From Stratiformator vulcanicus (GTDB taxonomy: Bacteria > Planctomycetota > Planctomycetia > Planctomycetales > Planctomycetaceae), in assembly GCF_007744515.1 (NCBI RefSeq), contig NZ_CP036268.1, positions 1,445,640 to 1,509,639 on the forward strand: a stretch of 64,000 bases of DNA, in the 5' to 3' direction. The notes below the pieces were generated by a model that saw nothing but the letters and a program-made list of their open reading frames with translations, made no database searches and was not told the DNA's origin. Made by a program: the position numbers and the translations under genes. Below, in pieces: positions 28,448 through 37,718 of this stretch. How positions within the stretch are numbered: the first letter of the stretch is position 1; each line of letters starts with the position of its first letter.

Positions 28448-28560
28448 CTGTCGTCATCTCACCTGAGAGTTCCGGTCGAAAGACCAATCCGTTTTGCCAC
28501 TTTAGAGATCAATACGATTGATTCGCCGGCGAAAAATAATTGAAAAAGATAAATGCATCG

Positions 28561-30528
28561 CTAGATGACATCGCCTTTCCAGCGAACGAAGCCTTCAATG
28601 GCTTCAAATTCAGCCAACCCGAGTCGGTCGAAGGTTTGGGCTGTCTCGGCATTTCGTTGTTCGGCCCGCTGCCAGAATTCTCTGCGGTCCGGTCCGGGAA
28701 ACAGGGCCTTATCTTTTTGCGACTCATGCTTAAAGATCGCGACTCGTTTTCGTTCCACTTCGTCCGGGCTCAAGGGAACGGCCATTTCGATTTCATGGGG
28801 TGCCCATTCCTGCCAGGCTCCGCGGTACAGCCACACTTCGCACTGCTGAAACCACTCGTCGCCTTTGACTTCTTCGCAAGCCCGCAGGACCGCCGCCAGA
28901 CAGGTGCGGTGCGTGCCATGCGGATCGGACAGGTCCCCGGCCGCATAGATTTGATGCGGCTCGATGCCGCGTAACAGGTCGACGGTGATGGAGAGGTCTT
29001 CGGGACCGAGCGGCTTCTTTTTCACTCGCCCGGTTTCATAAAAGGGAAGGTCCAAGAAGTGCAGCCGTTCCTCCGGAACGCCGCAGTATCGTGTGGCGGC
29101 TTTCGCTTCGGAGCGACGGATCAGCCCTTTGACCTTTTGAATCTCAGCACTATCGACTTGGCCCGGCTGCTTATTGCGAAGAAATTCTTCGACGTGCGAC
29201 TCTAAAGCCGCGACCCGATGGGCATCGACTTCGAATGTGCGGCACAGGTCACCGACGAAGTCGGCGAAGCGGATCACGTCGTCATCGAAGACGGCGATAT
29301 TACCCGAGGTTTGATAAGCGACGTGAACTTCGTGTCCCTGATCGGCCAGGCGAATTAAGGTGCCACCCATTGAAATGACGTCGTCATCCGGATGGGGTGA
29401 GAAAATTAAGGCCCGTTTCGGATAGATGTCTTCAAAACGTCGTCGCCGGTCTCCCGGCTGCCGCGCATCGGGGCGTTTGCCACCCGGCCAGCCGGAGATC
29501 GTCTCCTGCAGGCTTCGGAAGACCCGAAGGTTGATGTCGTAAGCCGGGCCGTGCTCGGCCAGCAGACTCTGTAAGCCGTGTTCGTTATAGTCCTCATCCG
29601 TTAATTTCAGGATCGCTTTCTCGACCTCGCCGGCCAGCCAGATGACTGCTTTGCGAACGATCGACGGCTCCCACTCGACCGCCCCTGTCAGCCATGGCGA
29701 GCGACTTCGCGTCAGTGCGGCGGCGGCGGCTTCGTCCAGATAGACTCTCGCGTTCGGGTGCTCCTGCAGGAACGTCGCGGGGATGGCCGGTGTAATCGGC
29801 CCCTCGATCGCCTTCGCGACGATCTGCGACTTCCCCTCGCCGAACGCGATCATGATGACTTCCCGCGCTCCGAGCACGGTGCCGACGCCCATCGTAATCG
29901 CGCGGCGGGGCACGTGTTCGGCCCCGAAGAAGTCGCTCGCCGCATCGACCCGCGTGACGCGATCGAGCGTGATCAGCCGGGTGAGAGTTGATCGACCCGA
30001 CCCGGGTTCGTTGAAGCCGATATGCCCTGTGCGACCGATGCCGAGCAACTGAATATCGATCCCGCCCGCCTCTTCGATCTTTAGCTCATACTGGCGGCAA
30101 TAGTCGGGAACCTGCTCGACAGCCAGCGTTCCGTCCGGGATATGGACGTTGGCCGGATCGATATCAATGTGATCGAACAGATGCTCGCGCATGAACCGCA
30201 CGTAACTTTGCAGTTCGTCCGGCAGCATCGGGAAGTATTCGTCGAGGTTAAACGTGACAACGTTTTGAAACGAAAGGCCCTCATCGCGATGGAGCCGCAC
30301 GAGTTCTGAGTAGACGCCGACCGGCGTTGATCCGGTCGCAAGGCCGAGCACAGCTTGTTTGCCCTCGGCAGCGCGCTCTGTGATCAATTCGGCGATTCGA
30401 TCAGCGACTTCCTTGCTGATCTGAGAAGGATTCGACGCCACCTGCGTCGGAATCTGTTCGCCGTTCTCACGATCGGTCGTTTCGATCGACATGATTTCGT
30501 TGTCACTACTACTGATGAGATCAGACAT
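28561..30528 (-). CDS. NagB-like glucosamine-6-phosphate deaminase fused to PIG-L (LmbE) deacetylase domain
   Basis: 655 residues with two enzyme folds. Residues 35-280 match NagB: GLATGSTPVGVYSELVRLH, TFNLDEYFP (Asp96) and GHIGFNEPG. At the position of the E. coli catalytic Asp141 (GNDGH) this protein has Thr (GRTGH), while the His and Glu of the triad remain. Residues 370-650 match PIG-L deacetylases, with SPHPDDDVISMGGT (zinc site HPDD at 379-382) and DPHGTHR further on. The fusion would link deacetylation of an N-acetyl sugar to deamination or isomerisation. Long NagB homologues of this kind occur in Bacteroidetes and planctomycetes. The start MSDLISSSDN is the longest; Met13 is also possible. 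Confidence 0.9.
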   Translation of the reverse strand: MSDLISSSDNEIMSIETTDRENGEQIPTQVASNPSQISKEVADRIAELITERAAEGKQAVLGLATGSTPVGVYSELVRLHRDEGLSFQNVVTFNLDEYFPMLPDELQSYVRFMREHLFDHIDIDPANVHIPDGTLAVEQVPDYCRQYELKIEEAGGIDIQLLGIGRTGHIGFNEPGSGRSTLTRLITLDRVTRVDAASDFFGAEHVPRRAITMGVGTVLGAREVIMIAFGEGKSQIVAKAIEGPITPAIPATFLQEHPNARVYLDEAAAAALTRSRSPWLTGAVEWEPSIVRKAVIWLAGEVEKAILKLTDEDYNEHGLQSLLAEHGPAYDINLRVFRSLQETISGWPGGKRPDARQPGDRRRRFEDIYPKRALIFSPHPDDDVISMGGTLIRLADQGHEVHVAYQTSGNIAVFDDDVIRFADFVGDLCRTFEVDAHRVAALESHVEEFLRNKQPGQVDSAEIQKVKGLIRRSEAKAATRYCGVPEERLHFLDLPFYETGRVKKKPLGPEDLSITVDLLRGIEPHQIYAAGDLSDPHGTHRTCLAAVLRACEEVKGDEWFQQCEVWLYRGAWQEWAPHEIEMAVPLSPDEVERKRVAIFKHESQKDKALFPGPDRREFWQRAEQRNAETAQTFDRLGLAEFEAIEGFVRWKGDVI

Positions 30529-30844
30529 GCCCCGGCTCTATCACGATGGTAACTGAAATGTTCGACAGAATCTGCACTTCGGTTTTCGATCGCATCATAA
30601 CAGCCTGGCGGGACGCGACCTGCGGCTGAATTACCAGAAATGGTTCGGTATGCGCGCATGTGGGAGCAAAACGCGTCAATCAGCGCGATTCGGAGCGAAT
30701 TGTGGTGAGGATTCTACCCGTCTTGGGTGAACTGTCGGTATTCTGACCGACGCCGTGTTCATGTGATGGCACCAGTTCACGTGATGGCACACGAGAGGTG
30801 GATTGCGGCGATCGCTGGTTCGATCGGGCGGGACGAGCGTAGCC
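30529..30844. other. Intergenic region upstream of the NagB-like gene
   Basis: 316 bases with no convincing gene. It holds the tandem repeat at 30757-30792 and should contain the promoter of the leftward sugar operon. Confidence 0.45.
30757..30792. repeat. Two tandem 18-base repeats
   Basis: GTTCATGTGATGGCACCA (30757-30774) is followed at once by GTTCACGTGATGGCACAC (30775-30792). The copies share 15 of 18 bases. The spacing is not quite two helical turns, so it could be a double regulator site upstream of the NagB-like gene, or a chance duplication. Confidence 0.6.
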
Positions 30845-31300
30845 TCATTCCGCGTCCGCTTGCTCACCAAAACGGATCGACTTGAAGATGGTCTTCACCG
30901 TATCGGCATCGGCCCCGGTTCGTTGAACGAACATCGTCAGGCGGATCATGCCTTCGACCTTGGGAAAGTGGACGCCGATCGTCTCACCCTTTGCCGCGAT
31001 CCACGCCCGTCGGCCGTCGATCTTCGTCCATTTTCCCTCGTACCCCTCGCCGTCGAGCGCATTCGAATACCAGCCGTAGTCAAAGGAAAGGGTCATCTCC
31101 TTGCCGTTGTAACGACCGACGAACGAGTCGATCCCCTGTACCGGCTGCTCTTTGAGGTCGGGAGGCGCGTGAAACGAAAACTTTCCGCCCGCGTCATGCT
31201 TCTGCCAGTCTTCGGGGACTTCGGCGATGGCCATGCCAGCAGAAATTGCTACGGACGCTGCGGTGAACAACATAGCGACTTGAATTTCGGTTAATATCAT
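30845..31300 (-). CDS. Exported protein of unknown function
   Basis: 151 residues from the ATG at 31300, chosen because a signal peptide follows (MILTEIQVAMLFTAASVAIS, cleavage near AIA-EV). The mature part starts PEDWQKHDAGGKFSFHAPPDLKE and continues with strands ending TVKTIFKSIRFGE. This layout resembles small beta/alpha periplasmic proteins that begin with 'KFSF(H/R)APPDL', but I cannot name the family. It is a single gene, divergent from the esterase at 31535. Confidence 0.7.
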   Translation of the reverse strand: MILTEIQVAMLFTAASVAISAGMAIAEVPEDWQKHDAGGKFSFHAPPDLKEQPVQGIDSFVGRYNGKEMTLSFDYGWYSNALDGEGYEGKWTKIDGRRAWIAAKGETIGVHFPKVEGMIRLTMFVQRTGADADTVKTIFKSIRFGEQADAE

Positions 31301-31534
31301 TGCGATTCTGTTATTAAGGTGAGGGGCCACGGATTTGACGCGGGAAGCGACTGTCGGGTTCCGCTTATCTTTCGATTCTCGCTGCAAGCAGGCTTGAAGC
31401 CACATCTCACGAGAATTCATCCTGGAATCTGCTGGGCAATCGGAGGCAGCACGCACTTTTCCGAGTACAGATCGCAAAGCAGTGCTTATTCATCCCAAGG
31501 CCGCACTTAACTTCAACTAAACCTAGAAAATAAC

Positions 31535-32419
31535 ATGACCAACACCACTGACTTTTTGGCCGCGGCGATCGCATTGATTTTGACCGCTGCCGTTCAGTTC
31601 GCCGCGATGGCAGACGAACATCCGGCACCCAGCCGACACACTTACAAAACAGTCGGCGATCGTGAGTTAACCGTCGATGTGTTCGAACCAACCGGAAAAG
31701 CGCCGTCGGGCGGACGACCCGCGATTGTGTTCTTTCACGGGGGCGGGTGGGTCTTCGGTAAGCCCGCGGATTATCATGCGGCCTGCCGGCGGTATGCGGA
31801 GAAGGGGCTGGTCGTCCTGGCGTTCGAGTATCGCCTCTCCATTAAAGAAGACGGCAGCTATCCGCATCCGGACATCACGCCGGTCGAGAGTACGCTCGAT
31901 GCGCGGTCGGCGATGCGATGGCTGCGAGCCAATGCGACGAAGTTCGGCGTCGATCCGGACCGCATCGCCGTGGCCGGTCGCTCGGCGGGAGGGCAGCTCG
32001 CCATGGCGACGGTGCTGCTCGATAAGTTGAACGAGAAGTCGGATGACCTCTCCGTCGACCCGGCGGCCAATCTTTTGATTCTCTACTCCAGCAACTTCAA
32101 TACGTTGGAGCAGTGGGTCGATCGCATTTTGGCCAAACGCCGGAACGAGATCTGGTCGATTTCCCCGCATCACAATTTGAAGGCGGGAGTGCCGCCGACC
32201 ATCGCCTTTCACGGAACCGAAGACGACACCGTCCCCTACTGGGTCGTCCTCCACTTTCGGAAGAAGACGACCCGGCTCGGGAACGATTTCACCCTCGTGC
32301 CAATTGAGGGGAAGAAGCACTTACTCGGCGAAGAGGACGGGCCTTACGGCGTCTACCTCACCGAAGATGTGCTCAAGAGGACCGACGAATTTCTCGAGAA
32401 GCACGGCTATCTCGACTGA
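31535..32419 (+). CDS. Exported alpha/beta-hydrolase, esterase/lipase type
   Basis: 294 residues with a signal peptide (core AAIALILTAAVQFAAMA). The oxyanion motif is HGGGWVFG (68-75), the nucleophile is Ser150 in GRSAGGQ, the acid is Asp230 or Asp231 in HGTEDDTVPY and the base is His262 in GKKHLL. This is the HGGG-type fold shared by acetyl-xylan and hormone-sensitive-lipase-like esterases. In planctomycetes such secreted enzymes often remove acetyl groups from polysaccharides, but the substrate here is not known. It is divergent from the small exported gene. Confidence 0.88.
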   Translation: MTNTTDFLAAAIALILTAAVQFAAMADEHPAPSRHTYKTVGDRELTVDVFEPTGKAPSGGRPAIVFFHGGGWVFGKPADYHAACRRYAEKGLVVLAFEYRLSIKEDGSYPHPDITPVESTLDARSAMRWLRANATKFGVDPDRIAVAGRSAGGQLAMATVLLDKLNEKSDDLSVDPAANLLILYSSNFNTLEQWVDRILAKRRNEIWSISPHHNLKAGVPPTIAFHGTEDDTVPYWVVLHFRKKTTRLGNDFTLVPIEGKKHLLGEEDGPYGVYLTEDVLKRTDEFLEKHGYLD

Positions 32420-32525
32420 AAATCTGCCGGTCGGGTCAGCAATGGCCGTGCGTTGCGCATCGGCCACCTCCACTGACACGAACATTGTCTGGCACTATTC
32501 GTGGTTGCCGTCGGTTCGTCAGCGG

Positions 32526-32747
32526 TCAGTTGACGCAGATGTTATTGGCGAGCGAGCGACCTTGCAGGCCCTTATGGGCGGCGTGGCCGGCCAGTTGCTT
32601 GTTGTAGAACGTCGTGGTGCAGCCTTCGAGGACCACGCGCTCTTCGTCGACGGTGATTCGCAGTTGCTGAATTTCACTGCCGGTACGAAGCCGAACGTGC
32701 CGTTCGATGTCTTCGACTAACGACTTCGGTTCAAGGGTATCTGTCAT
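32526..32747 (-). CDS. BON-domain-like small protein
   Basis: 73 residues from the ATG at 32747 (frame open to 32798; a GGAG 9 bases before 32747 favours this start). The sequence RHVRLRTGSEIQQLRITVDEERVVLEGCTT followed by a helix (YNKQLAGHAAHKGL) has the beta-alpha pattern of BON domains, which often bind phospholipid or other proteins. There is no signal peptide, so it would be cytoplasmic. It is alone, between convergent and divergent neighbours. Confidence 0.65.
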   Translation of the reverse strand: MTDTLEPKSLVEDIERHVRLRTGSEIQQLRITVDEERVVLEGCTTTFYNKQLAGHAAHKGLQGRSLANNICVN

Positions 32748-32937
32748 GCCGCACATCTCCATCCACGCGGTTTTACGAAACAAATAGTCGCCATCCATCC
32801 TGAAGCGACCACCGACAACATAATCATTTTTTCTGATATGTCGGGGTGGAAATTGCTCGATTCGCCGAATTCCCTCAGATTCGTCATGATGGAGAGAGAT
32901 TGGTCAAAACTGATTTCCGTTTGTGAGCGAGTCCGGA

Positions 32938-33996
32938 ATGAATTCCGCCGAAGAAGCTTTTCTCGATCAGCTACTCAACACCCCCGGCACCTCGGGATAC
33001 GAGGAAATGATTCAGGAGGTCGTCCGCGAATACGCCGAGACCTTCGCCGATGATGTCTCGACCGACTGGCACGGCAACGTCACGGTCCGCTGTGGGACGA
33101 ATGAGTCGCGCCGGGTCATGCTCGCCGGGCACTGCGATCAAATCGGGCTCGTCGTCAAGCACATTGACGACAAAGGTTTCCTTCGTGCCGGACCGGTCGG
33201 CGGGTGGGACGTGCAGACGCTGATCGGTCAAGCGATGGATGTCTGGACAAATTCCGGCGGAGTCCCCGGCGTCATCGCCCGCAAAGCGATTCACCTGTTG
33301 TCGCAAGACGAGCGCAAGCAGGTGCCCGAAGTCAAAGACCTGTGGGTCGATATCGGCGCGAATGACAAGGCCGATGCCGAAGAGGTCGTCTCGATCGGCG
33401 ACCCCGTGACCCTGCGGCTCGGCCCCCGCAAAATGCGAAACGGGTTCCTCTCCGGCCCCGCCATGGACGACCGCGTCGGCGTCTGGGTCGCGATTCAAGC
33501 GGCACGTCGGGCGAAAGAACAGGGCTGCGAGGCATCGGTCTTCGCGGTCTCGACCGTGCAGGAAGAGATCGGCCTCCGCGGAGCCAGAACCAGTGCCTAC
33601 CGGATCGACCCGCACGTCGCGATCGCGATCGACGTGACCCACGCGACCGACACACCAACGGTCGATCCGAACGAACTCGGCGACATCCGACTCGGAGCCG
33701 GCCCGGTCGTATTCCGCGGGGCGAACGTCAATTCGGTCCTGTTCGAGCGACTGACCAGCGGCGCATCTGAGCAGGACATCCCCTATCAAGTGGCGGCCCT
33801 GAACCGGCCCGCCAGCAACGATGCTAACGCCCTGCAGCTCACCCGCGGGGGCCCGGCGACCGGGGTGATCGGCATTCCCAACCGCTACATGCACAGCCCG
33901 GTCGAAATGATCTCGCCGGCCGATCTCGACGCCGCGGCCAACCTGCTGGCGGAATTCTGCACATCGCTCGAATCCGACAGCGACTTCACTCCGTAA
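32938..33996 (+). CDS. M42-family metallo-aminopeptidase
   Basis: 352 residues from the ATG at 32938; a GTG at 32923 would add five. The zinc site residues are seen in AGHCDQIGLVV (His and Asp), MDDRVGVWVAIQAARR (Asp) and STVQEEIGLRGAR (the EE pair); IAIDVTHATDTP adds another Asp. M42 enzymes form large tetrahedral complexes and trim short peptides in the cytoplasm; some were misnamed endoglucanases. No signal peptide is present. The gene is transcribed alone. Confidence 0.92.
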   Translation: MNSAEEAFLDQLLNTPGTSGYEEMIQEVVREYAETFADDVSTDWHGNVTVRCGTNESRRVMLAGHCDQIGLVVKHIDDKGFLRAGPVGGWDVQTLIGQAMDVWTNSGGVPGVIARKAIHLLSQDERKQVPEVKDLWVDIGANDKADAEEVVSIGDPVTLRLGPRKMRNGFLSGPAMDDRVGVWVAIQAARRAKEQGCEASVFAVSTVQEEIGLRGARTSAYRIDPHVAIAIDVTHATDTPTVDPNELGDIRLGAGPVVFRGANVNSVLFERLTSGASEQDIPYQVAALNRPASNDANALQLTRGGPATGVIGIPNRYMHSPVEMISPADLDAAANLLAEFCTSLESDSDFTP

Positions 33997-34230
33997 TTTC
34001 TGGTTGGAGCGGCGTCATCGATTTACCGTAACATCATTCTCAGAATGCGCTTATGTCGATCATCTTCGGGGTGGGTGATTTTGGGGCGGCAGAATCTCCG
34101 TCGACATGCAGATAATTTGATGGGTCGCGTTCTGTCCGCGTGACCCTTCGCGGATCGCGATGCCGAATACGCGACGGCGTGGGCGACCTGCTCAAGTCGA
34201 ACGAATTCCCACCTGCAACCTGTCCTGCCC

Positions 34231-37200
34231 ATGCCAATACGAACTGCCGCTCGACTGCTGACCGGTTTCACGCTCCTGCTTTCGGCAGCGGGCGTCTCCA
34301 CGGCGGGTCGCCCCGATTTCTACCACGACTTCGGCCCGTTCGTGGCGAAATACTGCGTCTCGTGCCACGACGCGGACGAGGGTGTGTTGGCAACCGGCGT
34401 TGACCTCGAATCAGTCGCTTCCGAGCGGGTCCTGCGTGACGATGAATCGATCGAGGCGATCCTTCATCAGATCGAGAGCGGCTCCATGCCCCCCGGCAAG
34501 GCCGCCCAACCGACCGATGACGAGCGGACCAAGGTCGTCACCTATCTCGAACGCGTCATTATCGACGTGCAGGATCTGCAGCCGGACGACCCGGGCATCG
34601 TGGTGATGCCGCGGCTCAACCACAACGAGTACGACCGGGTCATCGAGCAACTGACCGGCGAAGTGATCGACGCTTCAAAGTACCTGCCGACCGATCCGCA
34701 GGGAGGCGAAGGCTTCCTGAACGTCGGCTTCGAACAAGCCGTCACCGCGGGGCAGATCGAGAAGTATCTCGACGCCGCGAACTATGTGCTGAGCCACGCG
34801 AAGGTTACGCCGGCGACTGGTATTTCTTGGGAAGGTTCACCCGTCCCGGCGCTGGGGACGCCGGCACAACTACGGACTTATCTCGTCAACGACTGGACGT
34901 CGGCGCTGCGACGTTCCGACAACGACATCTTCGGCTACGGCGCCGGTGACCGGCGTAGGAAGTGGACCAATGCCGATGTGCTGTTCGCACTCTGGAAACA
35001 TCATCACAGCCCCAACAAGAGCGGCCCTGAAGATTTTAGCAAACTCGGTCCGACACTCGACCCGCCGATCGCGGGGCCGGTTCTCGCCAACTGGTATGAA
35101 TTCCTCGGTTCAATGGACCTCGGCGACAAGCGCTACGATGAGTTCCGCAAAGAGTTTTTCGGCGACTGGTATGAATTGCCGCCACCGGGCGGAATCTCCG
35201 ACAAAGATGCCCGCAAAATTTGCGAAGAGGTCGCTGAACCTTACACGATGATGGAAAATGTTCGCACCGGCGGGGACGAGCAGGAGAAGCAAGTCGATTT
35301 CTTCGGCAATCGCAAGGCGTCGGTGAAGAAGGGGTCTGATATCTGGTTTACGATTAACACCGGTGGCAAGCCGCGCGGTACGCAGTATGCGATCATTAAA
35401 AGTACTGAATTTCGATTTAATAAATCGGGCGATCTCGGCGACCGCTGGAATAAGCATTGGCCAGAACTTGTTTCCGTCGATGGGAGGAAGTTTGAATGGG
35501 GGAAGGGGATTCGCGGTGTTAAGGTCGGCAAGGACGAAGCGATCGTCGAACTCCCTGTAACATTTAAGGTTCCTGTCCCGAAAGGTTGCACGGCGATCCG
35601 TGCCAATGCGAAGCTCGACGAGAAACTCAATCCGAACGGACGCTGCCAACCGTTCTTCTCGACGAGGCCGCCTTCGAAGCAGGACCTCGTCTTTAAAGAA
35701 GGCGAGAACCTGCTGGGCGTCGGCTTCAACTTCAAAGCCCTCGAAGATCTTGTCGAGGTCCGCAAGTACTTCGGTGTCCCCGGCAAGCCGGTGCGAACCA
35801 ACCAGCCTTACCTCGCTTTCTCGCAGTTCGAAAAGTTTCCGATCCGTTATCTCGACGTCGCCACTTGGCCGAACGTGAAAATCGAAGACGGCAAGGTCGT
35901 CAGCACGACCCGGCAAAGTCGGCTGGATGAGATCATCGGCGGCAACCCGACCAAGCCGCGGTTCCTGTCGATGAACCAATTGCGTGCGGCGGCTGGTTCG
36001 GACCTTTCGAAGCGGATCGACTCGCTTGAACTTGATCTTGAATGGGCTGCTCAGATTCCGCTGCAAGAACTGCGGGCCTTGCTCGTTGATAACGGGCGGC
36101 CTTCGGCGGTCGAGGGCGATCGCGCGACCGAAGAAGACTTTAAAAAGATGTCGTACGCGCAGCGTCGCGATTACGAGAAGCTGTTAGGCGAGGTTGAAGC
36201 CTTTGAAGCGAAGTTGGAGGGCCAGGCCCGGCCGATCGTCGCAGAATTTGCCGAAGACGCCTGGCGGCGAGAGGTAAGCAGTACAGAAGTCGATCGGCTG
36301 CTCGTGGCCTATCAGGCGGAGCGAGCCATCGGCGGGTCGTTCGATGCGGCCGTCAAGCAGTCGCTCAAAGCGGTCATGATCTCGCCCGACTTCCTGTTCC
36401 GACCGTCTTCGATCGCCGGTGGTCCCGGTGCGAACCCGAAGCCGTTGAGCGATCTGGCGTTGGCTAACCGATTGGCGTTCGTTCTTTGGGCAGCCGCTCC
36501 CGATGAAGAGCTTTTAGAGCTGGCACGAGCCGGACGCTTAAAAAGCGACGACGAGTTAAAGAAGCAGGTCCGCAGGATGCTTAAGGACGACAAGTCCGAG
36601 GCACTCGCGACCGATTTCGCCGGGCAATGGCTCGGCTATGCCGACTTCGATCGCCACACCCGACCCAATCCCGAACGATTTCCCGAATATGATCAAGCAC
36701 TCCGCGAGGCGATGTATGAAGAAGTCGTCCGCTTCATGCATGACATGTTTAAAAATGATGCTTCGATCACGAACCTGATCGATTCCGACTACACCTACGC
36801 GAACGGCAAGCTCGCCGAGTTTTACGGCTTGCCGAAGGTGAAGGGTGATCGGCTCCAGAAAGTAAATATTCCTCAAGACCTGAAGAGCCGACGCGGTGGC
36901 TTATTCGGAATGGGGGCGGTCTTAACGCGAACGTCGACGGCACTGCGAACCAGCCCGGTCCTTCGCGGGGCGTGGCTCTACAAAACGGTGCTCGGCAATC
37001 CGATGCCCGAGCCACCACCCGACGTCGAGATGATCTCGATGGACGAGACCGACGACAAGGGCCGCACGATCGCCGAGCAATTGGCCGAGCACCGCGCGAG
37101 TCAGATTTGCGCGACCTGCCATGACAAGATCGACCCGCCCGGCGTGGTGCTGGAACACTTTGATCCCATCGGACGTTGGCGGGACAATTATAACGCCGGT

Positions 37201-37500
37201 AATCCAGTCATCGACGAGTCCCGGTTGCAAGATGGACGCGAGATCGATGGTCTCGGCGGACTGCGGCAGTATCTCGAGTCGGAGCAGGACCGCTTCTACC
37301 GGCAGTTTTCCAAGAAGCTGTTGGCGTATTCGCTGGGGCGTAACCTGCTGATTACCGATAAAACCTTAATTCAAAAGATGGTTGCCACTTTGAAAGCAAA
37401 CAGGGGCAAACCGGCCCGAGCGATCGAAGCGATCATCCTCAGCCGGCAGTTCCGCTACCGACGCGATGCAACTTCGAAAGACTTGGCTGGTAATAACTAA
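34231..37500 (+). CDS. DUF1592/DUF1588/DUF1585 planctomycete haem protein, first cassette
   Basis: 1089 residues with a signal peptide (RLLTGFTLLLSAAGVSTAG). A c-type haem motif CVSCH lies at 42-46 in the planctomycete cytochrome-like domain, and LNHNEYDRVIEQLTG starts the DUF1587 part. The usual succession DUF1587, DUF1595, DUF1592, DUF1588 and DUF1585 can be followed: GSFDAAVKQSLKAVMISPDFLFR, LALANRLAFVLWAAAPDEEL, RRGGLFGMGAVLTRTST and the late CATCHDKIDPPG. About 330 extra residues lie between DUF1587 and DUF1595 (about 195-640), longer than in the second cassette. The function is not established; these proteins travel with DUF1552 genes, here the next gene. Confidence 0.93.
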   Translation: MPIRTAARLLTGFTLLLSAAGVSTAGRPDFYHDFGPFVAKYCVSCHDADEGVLATGVDLESVASERVLRDDESIEAILHQIESGSMPPGKAAQPTDDERTKVVTYLERVIIDVQDLQPDDPGIVVMPRLNHNEYDRVIEQLTGEVIDASKYLPTDPQGGEGFLNVGFEQAVTAGQIEKYLDAANYVLSHAKVTPATGISWEGSPVPALGTPAQLRTYLVNDWTSALRRSDNDIFGYGAGDRRRKWTNADVLFALWKHHHSPNKSGPEDFSKLGPTLDPPIAGPVLANWYEFLGSMDLGDKRYDEFRKEFFGDWYELPPPGGISDKDARKICEEVAEPYTMMENVRTGGDEQEKQVDFFGNRKASVKKGSDIWFTINTGGKPRGTQYAIIKSTEFRFNKSGDLGDRWNKHWPELVSVDGRKFEWGKGIRGVKVGKDEAIVELPVTFKVPVPKGCTAIRANAKLDEKLNPNGRCQPFFSTRPPSKQDLVFKEGENLLGVGFNFKALEDLVEVRKYFGVPGKPVRTNQPYLAFSQFEKFPIRYLDVATWPNVKIEDGKVVSTTRQSRLDEIIGGNPTKPRFLSMNQLRAAAGSDLSKRIDSLELDLEWAAQIPLQELRALLVDNGRPSAVEGDRATEEDFKKMSYAQRRDYEKLLGEVEAFEAKLEGQARPIVAEFAEDAWRREVSSTEVDRLLVAYQAERAIGGSFDAAVKQSLKAVMISPDFLFRPSSIAGGPGANPKPLSDLALANRLAFVLWAAAPDEELLELARAGRLKSDDELKKQVRRMLKDDKSEALATDFAGQWLGYADFDRHTRPNPERFPEYDQALREAMYEEVVRFMHDMFKNDASITNLIDSDYTYANGKLAEFYGLPKVKGDRLQKVNIPQDLKSRRGGLFGMGAVLTRTSTALRTSPVLRGAWLYKTVLGNPMPEPPPDVEMISMDETDDKGRTIAEQLAEHRASQICATCHDKIDPPGVVLEHFDPIGRWRDNYNAGNPVIDESRLQDGREIDGLGGLRQYLESEQDRFYRQFSKKLLAYSLGRNLLITDKTLIQKMVATLKANRGKPARAIEAIILSRQFRYRRDATSKDLAGNN

Positions 37501-37512
37501 GCACGATTTAAC

Positions 37513-37659
37513 GGGTGCCGGGGGCGTGTCGCCCCCGCATCTCAAAGCTCATTCACTCATTGCACCGGCTGGGCAATCTGATATTCGAAAAGGTTGAGTG
37601 GCGACCGTGCAATAACAAAGCGGACATCACCCTGCGGGGGCGACACGCCCCCGGCACCC
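37513..37659. repeat. Pair of perfect 27-base inverted repeats
   Basis: Bases 37513-37539 (starting GGGTGCCGGGGGCG) and 37633-37659 (ending CGCCCCCGGCACCC) are exact reverse complements, 93 bases apart. Each arm also contains its own small palindrome (GGGGGCG-TGT-CGCCCCC). The pair lies between the DUF1592 and DUF1552 genes and could fold the intergenic RNA into one large hairpin. No transposase is nearby. Confidence 0.85.
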
Positions 37660-37690
37660 ATTAAAGATATTTCATCTTCGACATTTCATC

Positions 37691-37715
37691 GTCCCGACGG
37701 CTAACGCCTCGGGCT
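37691..37715. repeat. Dispersed intergenic repeat, copy 2
   Basis: Reverse complement of the unit at 22473-22497 with two mismatches (GTCCCGACGGC...CGCCTCGGGCT). It ends 3 bases before the first possible ATG of the DUF1552 gene, which speaks for the later start at 37743. Confidence 0.65.
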
Positions 37716-37718
37716 TAT

